NCBI RefSeq assembly: GCF_014193255.1
Contig: NZ_JACHZB010000011.1
Location: forward strand, 62,001-126,000
DNA from: Rhizobium sp. BK196
GTDB lineage: Bacteria; Pseudomonadota; Alphaproteobacteria; Rhizobiales; Rhizobiaceae
Reading direction: 5' to 3'
DNA length: 64,000 nucleotides
The translations under genes and the position numbers were made by a program. The number at the start of each line of letters is the position of its first letter. The first letter of the stretch is position 1. The notes under the pieces are model-generated. The model was given only the letters and a program-made list of their open reading frames with translations. It did no database searches and was not told where the DNA came from. Below are positions 57,254 to 64,000 of the stretch, in pieces.

Positions 57254-58453
57254 TCAAGGATTCTTGGGGTCGTTGACGAGTGCTGCGACGCCGACAATCT
57301 CGATGCCGCGCATGGTCGCTTCCTCGCTCCATTTGGAGATTGCGTCAATGCTCTCGTCGAAAGCCGAGGCAACACCGATCGCCTGGCCATTGCGGCGGGC
57401 GATGCGCTCCAGTTCATCGAGCTTCTGCAGGATGGTGTTCACATCGACCTGGCCGTCCAGTTGCAGGTCGGCGAAAGCGTAGGGAAGTTCCGTGCCCTTG
57501 GCGACCGCAGCCGTCTTGGATTGCGCCGAAGTGCCATCGTCGAGGAACAGCAGCCCACGCTTGCCGATATCCCGCATGACCGGTTCCATCGCCTTGGGAT
57601 CGGAGAGGAAACGTCCGCCCAGATAGTTCATGATGCCGGTGTAATTGGTGATTTCGCCCATGGCCCGATGCAGGCTTTCGAGGTTGCGCGCGACGGGCCT
57701 CGACGTCAGCAGCGTATCCGGTCCTGGATCATTCGCTGGATAATCAAATGGCTCCAGCGGCACCTGCAGCAATATTTCGTGTCCACCGCGGCGGGCATCC
57801 TGCATCCAGCGCTGCAGGCTGTTGCCGCTGGCGGCAAAGGCGAAGGTTATCTCCTCCGGCAATTGCTGTATGGCCCGTTGCGTGCCGGTCTGGCTGAGAC
57901 CGAGGCCGCTGAGGACGATTGCTATCCGGATGCCGCGCGTGCCGGACCACGGCCGCGCATATTGATCCATCGGTCGCCGGCCATCGGGACCTGTGATCGG
58001 CAGCCGGCCGAAGGGCGTCTCTTCGAGCAGGTCGTCGTTGGGAATAGCCGCCATGCGGGGGTCCTGGCCGATTTGCGTGGCATCGACTAGAACCGGGCCG
58101 CTGCCGTCGCGGGATCGGGGGCTATACTTGGTAACGACAGAGCCATCCCCGGTGACCATGCGCTCCACGTTGGCGCCTGAGTTCGGCTCCGAACGCGGCG
58201 CACCGTTTGCCGCCTGATTGCCCGAGGTTGAAGGTTGCTGGATCGTATCGGTGGGCGGGGCGGCGGACGAGTCCTGCTGCGCCGGAGGCTTCGATTGCTC
58301 AAGGCCATCACTGCGAAATGCCGTGTAAAGGGAAAAGCCGCCAATCGCGACAAGACAGATACTCGAAGCAATCTGCCCGATCCGCAGTATGCCAGGGCGC
58401 TTTCGGGCGGCCTTGCGGTTGCGGCCCAGGGGTGCATGCAGGTCCGTTCCCAA
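57254..58453 (-). CDS. Divergent polysaccharide deacetylase family protein
   Basis: A 399-residue protein with one N-terminal membrane anchor (GQIASSICLVAIGGFSLYTA), a Ser/Pro/Gln-rich linker, and a C-terminal domain of the divergent polysaccharide deacetylase family (DUF610/YibQ type). The blocks are RIAIVLSGLGLSQTGTQRAI, EITFAFAASGNSLQRWMQDA, EILLQVPLEPFDYPANDPGP and GLLFLDDGTSAQS. The usual catalytic Asp and His set is incomplete, so the activity is uncertain. TTG 58453 (then GTDLHAPLGRNR) is chosen because GGAG lies upstream and the N-terminus matches relatives; the longer frame from TTG 58495 starts inside a terminator hairpin. Confidence 0.85.
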   Translation of the reverse strand: MGTDLHAPLGRNRKAARKRPGILRIGQIASSICLVAIGGFSLYTAFRSDGLEQSKPPAQQDSSAAPPTDTIQQPSTSGNQAANGAPRSEPNSGANVERMVTGDGSVVTKYSPRSRDGSGPVLVDATQIGQDPRMAAIPNDDLLEETPFGRLPITGPDGRRPMDQYARPWSGTRGIRIAIVLSGLGLSQTGTQRAIQQLPEEITFAFAASGNSLQRWMQDARRGGHEILLQVPLEPFDYPANDPGPDTLLTSRPVARNLESLHRAMGEITNYTGIMNYLGGRFLSDPKAMEPVMRDIGKRGLLFLDDGTSAQSKTAAVAKGTELPYAFADLQLDGQVDVNTILQKLDELERIARRNGQAIGVASAFDESIDAISKWSEEATMRGIEIVGVAALVNDPKNP

Positions 58454-58490
58454 TTCCTTGCCACTCCAAAACCGGGAAACAGCAGAAAGT

Positions 58491-58521
58491 CTCAAGGCCG
58501 GGCGTGTTGCCCGGCCTTGAG
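58491..58521 (-). terminator. Long hairpin between ctpA and the deacetylase gene
   Basis: CTCAAGGCCGGGC (58491-58503) pairs perfectly with GCCCGGCCTTGAG (58509-58521) around GTGTT. It lies just after the ctpA stop codon on the minus strand. With no T-run it may attenuate readthrough or protect the ctpA 3' end. Confidence 0.65.
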
Positions 58522-58530
58522 ATCGATGAA

Positions 58531-59853
58531 TTACTTGGCGACGACGGCCTTATCCGGGTTCGGCGGGAATGACGGATCGGTCTTCTTGCCTCGCAGCAGG
58601 TCGAGCGCGTAGTTGAGCTGGACGTCGTCCTTCGGATCCGGCGGGACGTAGGCGACCGAGCCCGAACCTTCGTCGGTCTCGCTCTGGCCCTTGATGTGGC
58701 CGCGCAGGGCGGATTCGCCCTCGGTCACCATCTTGCCCTGGAGATCGGCGGGAAGGGGTTCTTCCACCTTGATGTCAGGCGTGATGCCGGTACCCTGGAT
58801 CGAGCGGCCCGATGGCGTGTAATAAAGCGCCGTCGTCAGGCGCAGCGCGCCGTTTTCGCCAAGCGGAATGATGGTCTGCACCGAGCCCTTGCCGAATGAA
58901 CGCGTGCCGAGAACGGTGGCACGGCGCAGATCCTGCAGGGCGCCGGCAACGATTTCCGATGCGGAAGCCGAGCCGCCGTTGATGAGGACGATCAGCGGCT
59001 TGCCATCCGTCAGATCGCCCGGACCGGCGTTGAAGCGGCGGGTTTCGTCCGGATTGCGGCCCCGGGTGGACACGACTTCGCCGCGCTGCAGGAAGGCGTC
59101 GGAAACATTGATCGCCTGATCGAGCAGACCCCCGGGGTTGAGACGCAGGTCAAGGACGAAGCCCTTGAGCTTGTCAGCCGGAACGGTCGCCTTGATCTTG
59201 GTGATCGCCTTTTCGAGATCGGGATAGGTCTTTTCGGTGAAGGAGATGACGCGCAGATAGCCGACATCATCCTCGACGCGCGACTTCACAGCCTGGACGG
59301 CAACGACGTCACGAACAATCGTCAATTCAATCGGCTTGTCGGCACCCTTGCGGATCAGCGTCAGCTTGATTGGCGTATTGACCGCGCCGCGCATCTTTTC
59401 GACGGCGTCTTCGAGCTTCAGGCCGCGGACGGACTGGCCATCGATCTCGGAAATATAGTCGCCGGCCAGAACGCCAGCTTTGGCAGCCGGAGTATCGTCG
59501 ATCGGGGTGATGACCTTGACGAGCTCGTCTTCCATGGTGACTTCGATGCCGAGGCCGCCGAACTCGCCCTTGGTCTGGGTGCGCATGTCTTCGGCGTCCT
59601 TCGCATTCATGTAGCTGGAATGCGGATCGAGCGAGGACAGCATGCCGTTGATGGCGCTTTCGATCAGCTTATCCTCGGCCGGCGGCGTTACGTATTGTGC
59701 ACGCACGCGTTCGAAGACGTCGCCGAATACCGAAAGCTCCTTATAGGTCGATGCGCCCGCCGCCTCTGCAGGCACGCCTGCGGAGTAAATGACGCTCATT
59801 GCGGTCGCGCCCATCAGGGCGCCGACCAGAACAAGAGAAGCCCTACGAATCAT
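58531..59853 (-). CDS. ctpA: Carboxy-terminal processing protease CtpA (S41)
   Basis: A 440-residue periplasmic serine protease with a signal peptide or anchor (VLVGALMGATAMSVIYSAG), a PDZ domain at about 95-180 (GGLGIEVTMEDELVKVITPI, AAKAGVLAGDYISEIDGQ) and the S41 catalytic domain. The Ser-Lys dyad is Ser297 in GGSASASEIV and Lys322 in GTRSFGKGSVQ, 25 residues apart as in E. coli Prc. It probably processes envelope or murein-hydrolase-related proteins. ATG 59853 (MIRRASLVLV) overlaps the end of envC by 11 bp; the upstream in-frame extension lies within envC and lacks family sequence. Confidence 0.96.
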   Translation of the reverse strand: MIRRASLVLVGALMGATAMSVIYSAGVPAEAAGASTYKELSVFGDVFERVRAQYVTPPAEDKLIESAINGMLSSLDPHSSYMNAKDAEDMRTQTKGEFGGLGIEVTMEDELVKVITPIDDTPAAKAGVLAGDYISEIDGQSVRGLKLEDAVEKMRGAVNTPIKLTLIRKGADKPIELTIVRDVVAVQAVKSRVEDDVGYLRVISFTEKTYPDLEKAITKIKATVPADKLKGFVLDLRLNPGGLLDQAINVSDAFLQRGEVVSTRGRNPDETRRFNAGPGDLTDGKPLIVLINGGSASASEIVAGALQDLRRATVLGTRSFGKGSVQTIIPLGENGALRLTTALYYTPSGRSIQGTGITPDIKVEEPLPADLQGKMVTEGESALRGHIKGQSETDEGSGSVAYVPPDPKDDVQLNYALDLLRGKKTDPSFPPNPDKAVVAK

Positions 59854-61282
59854 TGCGTGCCTTTCCAGTGTCTTTGGCGGTCCACCACGGCCGGGAATCG
59901 ACCGGTTTACCGTCCTTTCGAAACTCAATGTAAAGCGTTGGCCGATCTGTTTCCAGCGCCAATGCAGTTGCGCTTGCCACTCTTTTCGCACCCATCACAG
60001 CCAGGGGTTCGCCGGAGAAAACAAATTTTCCCTGACGGGTGCTGATCGTATCCATGCCTGAGAGAACCAGGTGGTATCCGTCGCCGGCATCAAGGATGAT
60101 CATCTGGCCATAGCTGCGGAAAGCACCGGCAAAAACCACCAGCCCGTCAGCAGGGGCCGTGATCACCGTTTCCGGATTGGTCGCGACCGTCATTCCCATC
60201 GCCTCGTGTCCGGTGCCATCGGCATCCCCGAACTGGCGCAGAATATCGCCTGCCACAGGCAGCTCCAGCTTCGCCTTCAAATCTCCGAAAGGATATGCGG
60301 GCGCAATGCGGTTTTTATCGGGCACTCCGCTGTCAGCCAAAGCCTTTGCCTGAGCGCGCTGCTCGTCGGTCAGGAGCTTGCGGTTTTCCTCTGCCTGCCT
60401 GGCGGCAGCGGCAGCATCGCGCACGGAGGCGATCTCCGTTTCCATCGAGGCGACGAGGCTTTCGAGCGTCGTTGCCTTGCTCGCCAGTTCCTGAGACCGC
60501 CGCTTTTCGGCTTCCAGTTCGGCGGCATTGGTGCGGCTCAACTTGTCGTTTTCGGCAAGCAGCAGGTCCATGCGCCGCTCCTCCTCCAGGCTGTTTGCCA
60601 TGGTGGTGGTCAGGCCTTCCTTCTCCTTGGCACTTGCCGTCTGCAAAGCCGCGAGATCGGTGAGATCGGCTGCCAGCTTTTCGGTCTCCTTGCGGATACC
60701 AGGAACGACAGCGCCGAGCAGAATGGCGCTGCGAACCGAAGCCAGCGCATCATCGGGTGTGACGAGAAGGGCCGGCGGCGGGTTGCGGCCCATGCGCTGC
60801 AATGCGGCAAGAACCTCGGCCAGAAGGCCGCGGCGCTCGTGCAGCGAACGTCGGATGCCGTCTTCCTTGACGCCAAGCTCGGCGAGCTTCTTCTCGCTGT
60901 CGAGGATCTTGCCTTCCAAGCCTTTGCGGCGCGCGGCGGAATCGATCAATGCCTGTCGGATGCTTGCCGTGCTCTTTTCCAGATTGTCGATGCTGCTTTG
61001 AAGCTCGCTCACCTTGTCCGAGGAGAGGTTGATCGTCTTCGACAGCTTGTCGAGCTCTGCCCGCGTCTCGTCGCGCTTCTTCGCCAGTTCGGCGGCGGGG
61101 TCAGGCGGTGGTTGTTCGGCTGACGTGACCGGGGCGGCCTGTTCGGCTGTCGCAGGCGGAGCCGGCGCGTCCTGCGCCTGTACGGCAAAGGGGTTTCCCG
61201 AAATGGCAATGACGGCCGCACCGAGCCCTGCGGCAACGGCCGGCAAAAACAGGCGGGATCGCTTGGGGGCAGCTCTCGTCAT
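59843..61282 (-). CDS. envC: EnvC-like murein hydrolase activator with degenerate LytM domain
   Basis: A 479-residue exported protein: signal peptide (LFLPAVAAGLGAAVIAISG), a Pro/Ala-rich linker, two long coiled-coil stretches at about 60-150 and 190-300, and a C-terminal M23/LytM domain. The metal ligands are replaced: GHEAMGMTV stands where HxxxD is expected and PTLYIEFRKDGK where HxH is expected. It should therefore act as an activator of amidases in cell separation, as EnvC does, rather than as an enzyme. It is directly coupled to ctpA; EnvC and a Ctp protease are commonly neighbours in alphaproteobacteria. Confidence 0.92.
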   Translation of the reverse strand: MTRAAPKRSRLFLPAVAAGLGAAVIAISGNPFAVQAQDAPAPPATAEQAAPVTSAEQPPPDPAAELAKKRDETRAELDKLSKTINLSSDKVSELQSSIDNLEKSTASIRQALIDSAARRKGLEGKILDSEKKLAELGVKEDGIRRSLHERRGLLAEVLAALQRMGRNPPPALLVTPDDALASVRSAILLGAVVPGIRKETEKLAADLTDLAALQTASAKEKEGLTTTMANSLEEERRMDLLLAENDKLSRTNAAELEAEKRRSQELASKATTLESLVASMETEIASVRDAAAAARQAEENRKLLTDEQRAQAKALADSGVPDKNRIAPAYPFGDLKAKLELPVAGDILRQFGDADGTGHEAMGMTVATNPETVITAPADGLVVFAGAFRSYGQMIILDAGDGYHLVLSGMDTISTRQGKFVFSGEPLAVMGAKRVASATALALETDRPTLYIEFRKDGKPVDSRPWWTAKDTGKARNDS

Positions 61283-61406
61283 GCGTGTCGGGGTTTACTC
61301 GTTCAAATCGCTCGGAATCTAAGCTGATTTGGGGCTATTGGCCAGAAAGTTTGAAGGAGAAGAGGTCGTCACGCAAAACACGGCTGCGTGAGTGTTTTTG
61401 GCCGCG

Positions 61407-61889
61407 TCAAACACGATGGTAAGGGTGGCCGGAAAGGATGGTCACCGCCCGATAGAGCTGTTCGGCAATCAGCGTGCGGACGATCTGATGAGGCCATGTC
61501 ATCTTGCCAAGGCAAAGAGTCATGTCGGCCCGGTCGTAGAGGGAAGGATCGAGGCCATCGGCGCCGCCGATCGCGATCGTCAGGTCGCGTTTGCCCTGAT
61601 CGCGATAGGTGCCGAGGAGATTGGCGAAAGCTTCGCTGTCCAGCGCCTTGCCGCGTTCATCGAGGAGAATGAGGATGCCGCCTTCGGAGAGCGACTTCTG
61701 CAGCATCGCCGCCTCCTCGCGCTTGCGGGTCTCCGCATTGGAGGCGCGGCTTTCAGCCACTTCGGCGATACGAGAAAATTCCAGGCCAACCGCAGGACCG
61801 GCCTTGGCAAAACGGTCGAAATAGCGGGCCGCAAGATCCTTTTCGGGGCCGGACTTCAGCCGTCCCACCGCAAAAAGACCAATCCGCAT
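61407..61889 (-). CDS. rlmH: 23S rRNA (pseudouridine-1915-N3)-methyltransferase RlmH
   Basis: RlmH methylates pseudouridine 1915 in helix 69 of 23S rRNA on the 70S ribosome. The 160-residue SPOUT (trefoil-knot) protein has MRIGLFAVGRLKSGPEKDLA at the start, LDERGKALDSEAFANLL, LTIAIGGADGLDPSLYDRAD (the knot and SAM loop) and the invariant end LIAEQLYRAVTILSGHPYH. It follows rsfS on the same strand by about 120 bp, the common bacterial order. Confidence 0.97.
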   Translation of the reverse strand: MRIGLFAVGRLKSGPEKDLAARYFDRFAKAGPAVGLEFSRIAEVAESRASNAETRKREEAAMLQKSLSEGGILILLDERGKALDSEAFANLLGTYRDQGKRDLTIAIGGADGLDPSLYDRADMTLCLGKMTWPHQIVRTLIAEQLYRAVTILSGHPYHRV

Positions 61890-62007
61890 TCATCCGCTCC
61901 TGCTATGCCGCGCTTTGGAAGCGCAATGTGGACTTACCGGCCAGCGATTGAAAGCTGGCCCGGCCAGTTACCACGTCTCAGGCGCCGGACGAATGCCGGG
62001 CTGCCTG

Positions 62008-62451
62008 TCAGTGCCGCGTTTCCTCATCCATATCCGGAGCCGCCCACATCTTTTCGATGTTGTAGAACTCGCGAATTTCGGGACGGAACACATGCACGAT
62101 GATGTCACCGGTATCGATCAGGATCCAGTCACCACCTTCCTGACCTTCGACGCGGGCTGTACCGAAGCCCTCGTCCTTGAGATCGGTCAGAAGATGATCG
62201 GCGATCGCCATGACATGCCTGTTCGAGCGGCCGGAGACGACAACCATGTAGTCTCCAAGCGCCGATTTTCCGGCAATGTTGATGGTGACGATATCTTCAG
62301 CTTTGGAGTCCTCGAGGCTGACGAGGACGGCTTCCAGAGCACGGGCGGCGGCATCGGCGCCACGTTCCGCACCCTTCGGGAGAACGGCAAGCGTTTTTCC
62401 CTTGGCGTGTACTGTTGTCAGTGCTTTCCCTTTCCTGGAATGACAAACCAT
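62008..62451 (-). CDS. rsfS: Ribosome silencing factor RsfS
   Basis: RsfS binds uL14 on the large subunit and blocks joining of subunits in starvation. The family block from LEAVLVSLEDSKAEDIVTIN through GDYMVVVSGRSNRHVMAIAD, GGDWILIDTGDIIVHVFRPE and REFYNIEKMW is complete. The start is unsettled: ATG 62451 gives 147 residues, while the better ribosome-binding stretch (AGGAAAGGGAAAG) lies before a CTG at 62421-62419, which would begin at TTVHAKGKTL and fit the family better. An 8-bp hairpin (62462-62480) lies just upstream. nadD, usually next to rsfS, is absent here. Confidence 0.92.
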   Translation of the reverse strand: MVCHSRKGKALTTVHAKGKTLAVLPKGAERGADAAARALEAVLVSLEDSKAEDIVTINIAGKSALGDYMVVVSGRSNRHVMAIADHLLTDLKDEGFGTARVEGQEGGDWILIDTGDIIVHVFRPEIREFYNIEKMWAAPDMDEETRH

Positions 62452-62660
62452 GCACAACACGGATCCGGTACAACCGGATCATGGTTAAGATAGGCATCAA
62501 ACCATTAACGTTTCAAGACGCGGCGCAGCGCGCGAGCGGCGGAAAGCCGCATTTGGCGTCACGAAATCAAGATTTCGACCCTCGGTCGAGATGGAGGGGC
62601 TGTGTACAGCGTTTGCGGTAGGGCGTAAAGTGCCGATGATTTCCGCAAATACTGACCGAA

Positions 62661-63038
62661 ATGACCAAAACTGCCAAAAATCCGCTCGCCCCCGTCCTGC
62701 GAATCACCTTTCCCGATGACGATCGCCTCGGCCACGGCAAGATGGAGCTGCTCGAGCATATCCGCGAGACAGGTTCCATCTCGGCGGCCGGCCGCGCAAT
62801 GGACATGTCCTATCGCCGTGCGTGGATGCTGGTTGCCGAGATGAACCGCATGTTCAAGTCGCAGGTGGTGGAATCGCAGCGTGGCGGCCAGAAGGGTGGT
62901 GGCGCGGCACTGACGCCGTTCGGCGAGCAACTGCTGGCGCGCTTTCGCGACATGGAAAAGACGGTACGCACCAGCCTTGCCGATGATCTCGCCTGGCTGG
63001 AAAACAACCGCAATCCGCTGCCGGACGGCCGGCGCTGA
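62661..63038 (+). CDS. ModE-like winged-helix regulator (DNA-binding domain only)
   Basis: A 125-residue protein matching the N-terminal LysR-type winged helix of ModE: GHGKMELLEHIRETGSISAA, GRAMDMSYRRAWMLVAEMN, then a wing GGQKGGGAALTPFGEQLLARF. The C-terminal molybdate-binding (TOBE) domains of full ModE are absent, so it may act without direct molybdate sensing or with a partner. It is convergent with modC and its stop abuts the modC stop with no intervening base, supporting a role in molybdate transport control. The upstream region has the inverted repeat CGAAATC-AA-GATTTCG at 62562-62577. Confidence 0.88.
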   Translation: MTKTAKNPLAPVLRITFPDDDRLGHGKMELLEHIRETGSISAAGRAMDMSYRRAWMLVAEMNRMFKSQVVESQRGGQKGGGAALTPFGEQLLARFRDMEKTVRTSLADDLAWLENNRNPLPDGRR

Positions 63039-64000
63039 TCAGGCTTGCAGCGCCACCGTCTTGATAACGGCGAAAGCCGGCATGCCCCGATATAATCCCA
63101 GACGCTCGCAGGACAGGGCAGTGATGCGCGAGAGCACGGCGTCGCCGGTGCAATCGAGGCGGATCTCGACGGTTCCATCCTCCGTTGGTGAAACCTGCGT
63201 GACGGTTCCTTCCAGAATGTTGAGGGCACTCAGCCCTTCCGGCTTCCGCGTTGCCAGCATCACGTCTCGGGCGGGGATATGGATGCGCACGGGCCTGCCT
63301 ATGGCCGGCGCAGCACCCGGAACATAGAGCCTGCCCGCCTTCAGCAGCACCGTCGAAATCCGATTGGCCAAATCGATATCTTCGACCGTGCCTTCCAGAA
63401 CGGCACCGGCTTCCTTTTGGTCCTCCGGGAGCAGCGACGAACGGCTGAGGATCTCTGTTGCGGGGCCTGCGGCTTCCACCTTGCCGTCGCGCATGACCAC
63501 GACCCGATTTGCCAGGCGCGCGACTTCGGAGATCGAATGGCTGACATAGACGATCGGAATATCCATCTCGTCGCGCAGACGCTCGAGATAGGGCAGAATC
63601 TCGGCCTTGCGGGCTTCGTCCAAGGCGGCCAGGGGTTCGTCCATCAGGAGCAGGCGCGGCGAAGAAAGCAGTGCGCGACCGATCGCGACACGCTGCTTCT
63701 CGCCCCCCGACAGCTTTGAAGGGCTGCGGGCGAGCAACTGGCCGATGTCGAGCAGGTCGACGACATGATCGAAATTTTCAATGCGTGCGGATTTCGGCGT
63801 GAACCAGCGGCCATAGGAGAGGTTTGCCCGGACGCTCAAATGCGGAAAAAGCCGCGCTTCCTGGAAGACGTAGCCGAAACGGCGGCGGTGCCGGGGAACG
63901 AAGATGCCCTCTGCCGTATCCGTCAGCGCCTCGCCGTCGAGCAGGATCCGGCCTTCGGCCGGTCGTGTGAGGCCGGCGATGATGCGGATCACGGAGGTCT
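63039..64000 (-). CDS. modC: Molybdate ABC transporter ATP-binding protein ModC (5' end outside window)
   Basis: About 320 residues are visible; the start and the Walker A glycines lie beyond the right edge, since the frame is open through position 64000. The rest of the ATPase is complete: Q-loop FGYVFQEARLFPHLSVRANL, signature LSGGEKQRVAIGRALL, Walker B LLLMDEPLAALDEARK and switch His in VYVSHS. A C-terminal TOBE domain (PVRIHIPARDVMLATRKPEG, then NILEGTVTQVSPTEDGTVEI) binds molybdate or another oxyanion, as in ModC. GTG 63992 falls within the ATPase fold and is not the start. Confidence 0.93.
   Translation of the reverse strand, partial: TSVIRIIAGLTRPAEGRILLDGEALTDTAEGIFVPRHRRRFGYVFQEARLFPHLSVRANLSYGRWFTPKSARIENFDHVVDLLDIGQLLARSPSKLSGGEKQRVAIGRALLSSPRLLLMDEPLAALDEARKAEILPYLERLRDEMDIPIVYVSHSISEVARLANRVVVMRDGKVEAAGPATEILSRSSLLPEDQKEAGAVLEGTVEDIDLANRISTVLLKAGRLYVPGAAPAIGRPVRIHIPARDVMLATRKPEGLSALNILEGTVTQVSPTEDGTVEIRLDCTGDAVLSRITALSCERLGLYRGMPAFAVIKTVALQA

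Noticed and set aside
58454..58495. Longer start of the deacetylase-family gene at TTG 58495
   Set aside because: The codon lies inside a 13-bp hairpin just after ctpA, and relatives begin at the GTDLHAPLG block.
1..64000. Mobile elements, CRISPR arrays, toxin-antitoxin pairs, phage defence genes, tRNA or rRNA genes
   Set aside because: I looked for transposases, integrases, terminal repeats, regular repeat-spacer patterns and tRNA T-loop signatures and found none I could support.

Overview
The window reads as a contiguous piece of chromosome from a fast-growing rhizobium (Rhizobium, close to the R. leguminosarum/R. etli group). This rests on gene order (hemE-hemJ-rho-mnmE-mnmG-rsmG-parA-parB), GC-rich alphaproteobacterial codon use, canonical ParB sites, a GAAC-N7-GAAC LexA operator, a rhizobial-type short flagellin, the cell-cycle regulator TrcR and the 180-kDa class of NAD-glutamate dehydrogenase. 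I see no rRNA or tRNA gene, no insertion sequence, no prophage and no CRISPR array. It is mainly an ordinary near-origin housekeeping region with some accessory islands.

Layout. 0-8 kb: end of hemE, hemJ, rho, then the mnmE-mnmG-rsmG-parA-parB segregation block with two strong parS sites. In several alphaproteobacteria oriC lies next to hemE, so the origin is probably just left of the window. 8-12.3 kb, minus strand: leuS-lptE-holA, with holA meeting parB stop codon to stop codon. 12.4-17.9 kb: a YggS-type PLP protein, an isolated flagellin, trcR, and acs behind a promoter region with two operator-like palindromes. 17.4-24.2 kb: a secreted nuclease, an SDHAF4-like protein, htpX-rsmB, a heparinase II/III protein and purH. 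24.2-30.4 kb, minus strand: giant NAD-GDH translationally coupled to a UMF1-type MFS transporter. 30.7-34 kb: pdxY, beta-carbonic anhydrase and a membrane diguanylate cyclase. 34-36 kb: a lytic transglycosylase and asd.

36.3-42.9 kb: an exported alkaline-phosphatase-family enzyme, then a three-gene unit (Tat-exported CPFC protein, LolD-like ATPase, FtsX/MacB-like permease with a histidine-rich extracytoplasmic stretch) that I propose handles a transition metal, probably zinc. It is followed by an MHS transporter with a large soluble insertion. 43-47.7 kb: a PAP2 phosphatase, leuB and leuD separated by a serine/threonine-dehydratase-like gene, and a VOC protein. A parS-like site sits just beyond leuB, about 40 kb from the main parS cluster. 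48-49.6 kb: a CitE-like lyase, a DUF1737 protein and a small zincin. 49.7-55.7 kb: the SOS mutagenesis cassette imuA-imuB-dnaE2 behind a LexA box. 55.8-56.6 kb: bfd-bfr iron storage. 56.7-62.5 kb, minus strand: rsfS, rlmH, envC, ctpA, a divergent polysaccharide deacetylase and rppH. 62.6-64 kb: a ModE-like regulator and the C-terminal part of modC, which runs off the right edge.

The best leads are the parS distribution including the site beyond leuB, the His-rich ABC/DUF3299 unit, the paired palindromes in front of acs, the insertion in the MHS transporter, and the tightly overlapped SOS cassette. No wholly unknown multi-gene system is evident. Start codons for bfd, bfr, rsfS, rsmB and the deacetylase are judgement calls explained in their entries.
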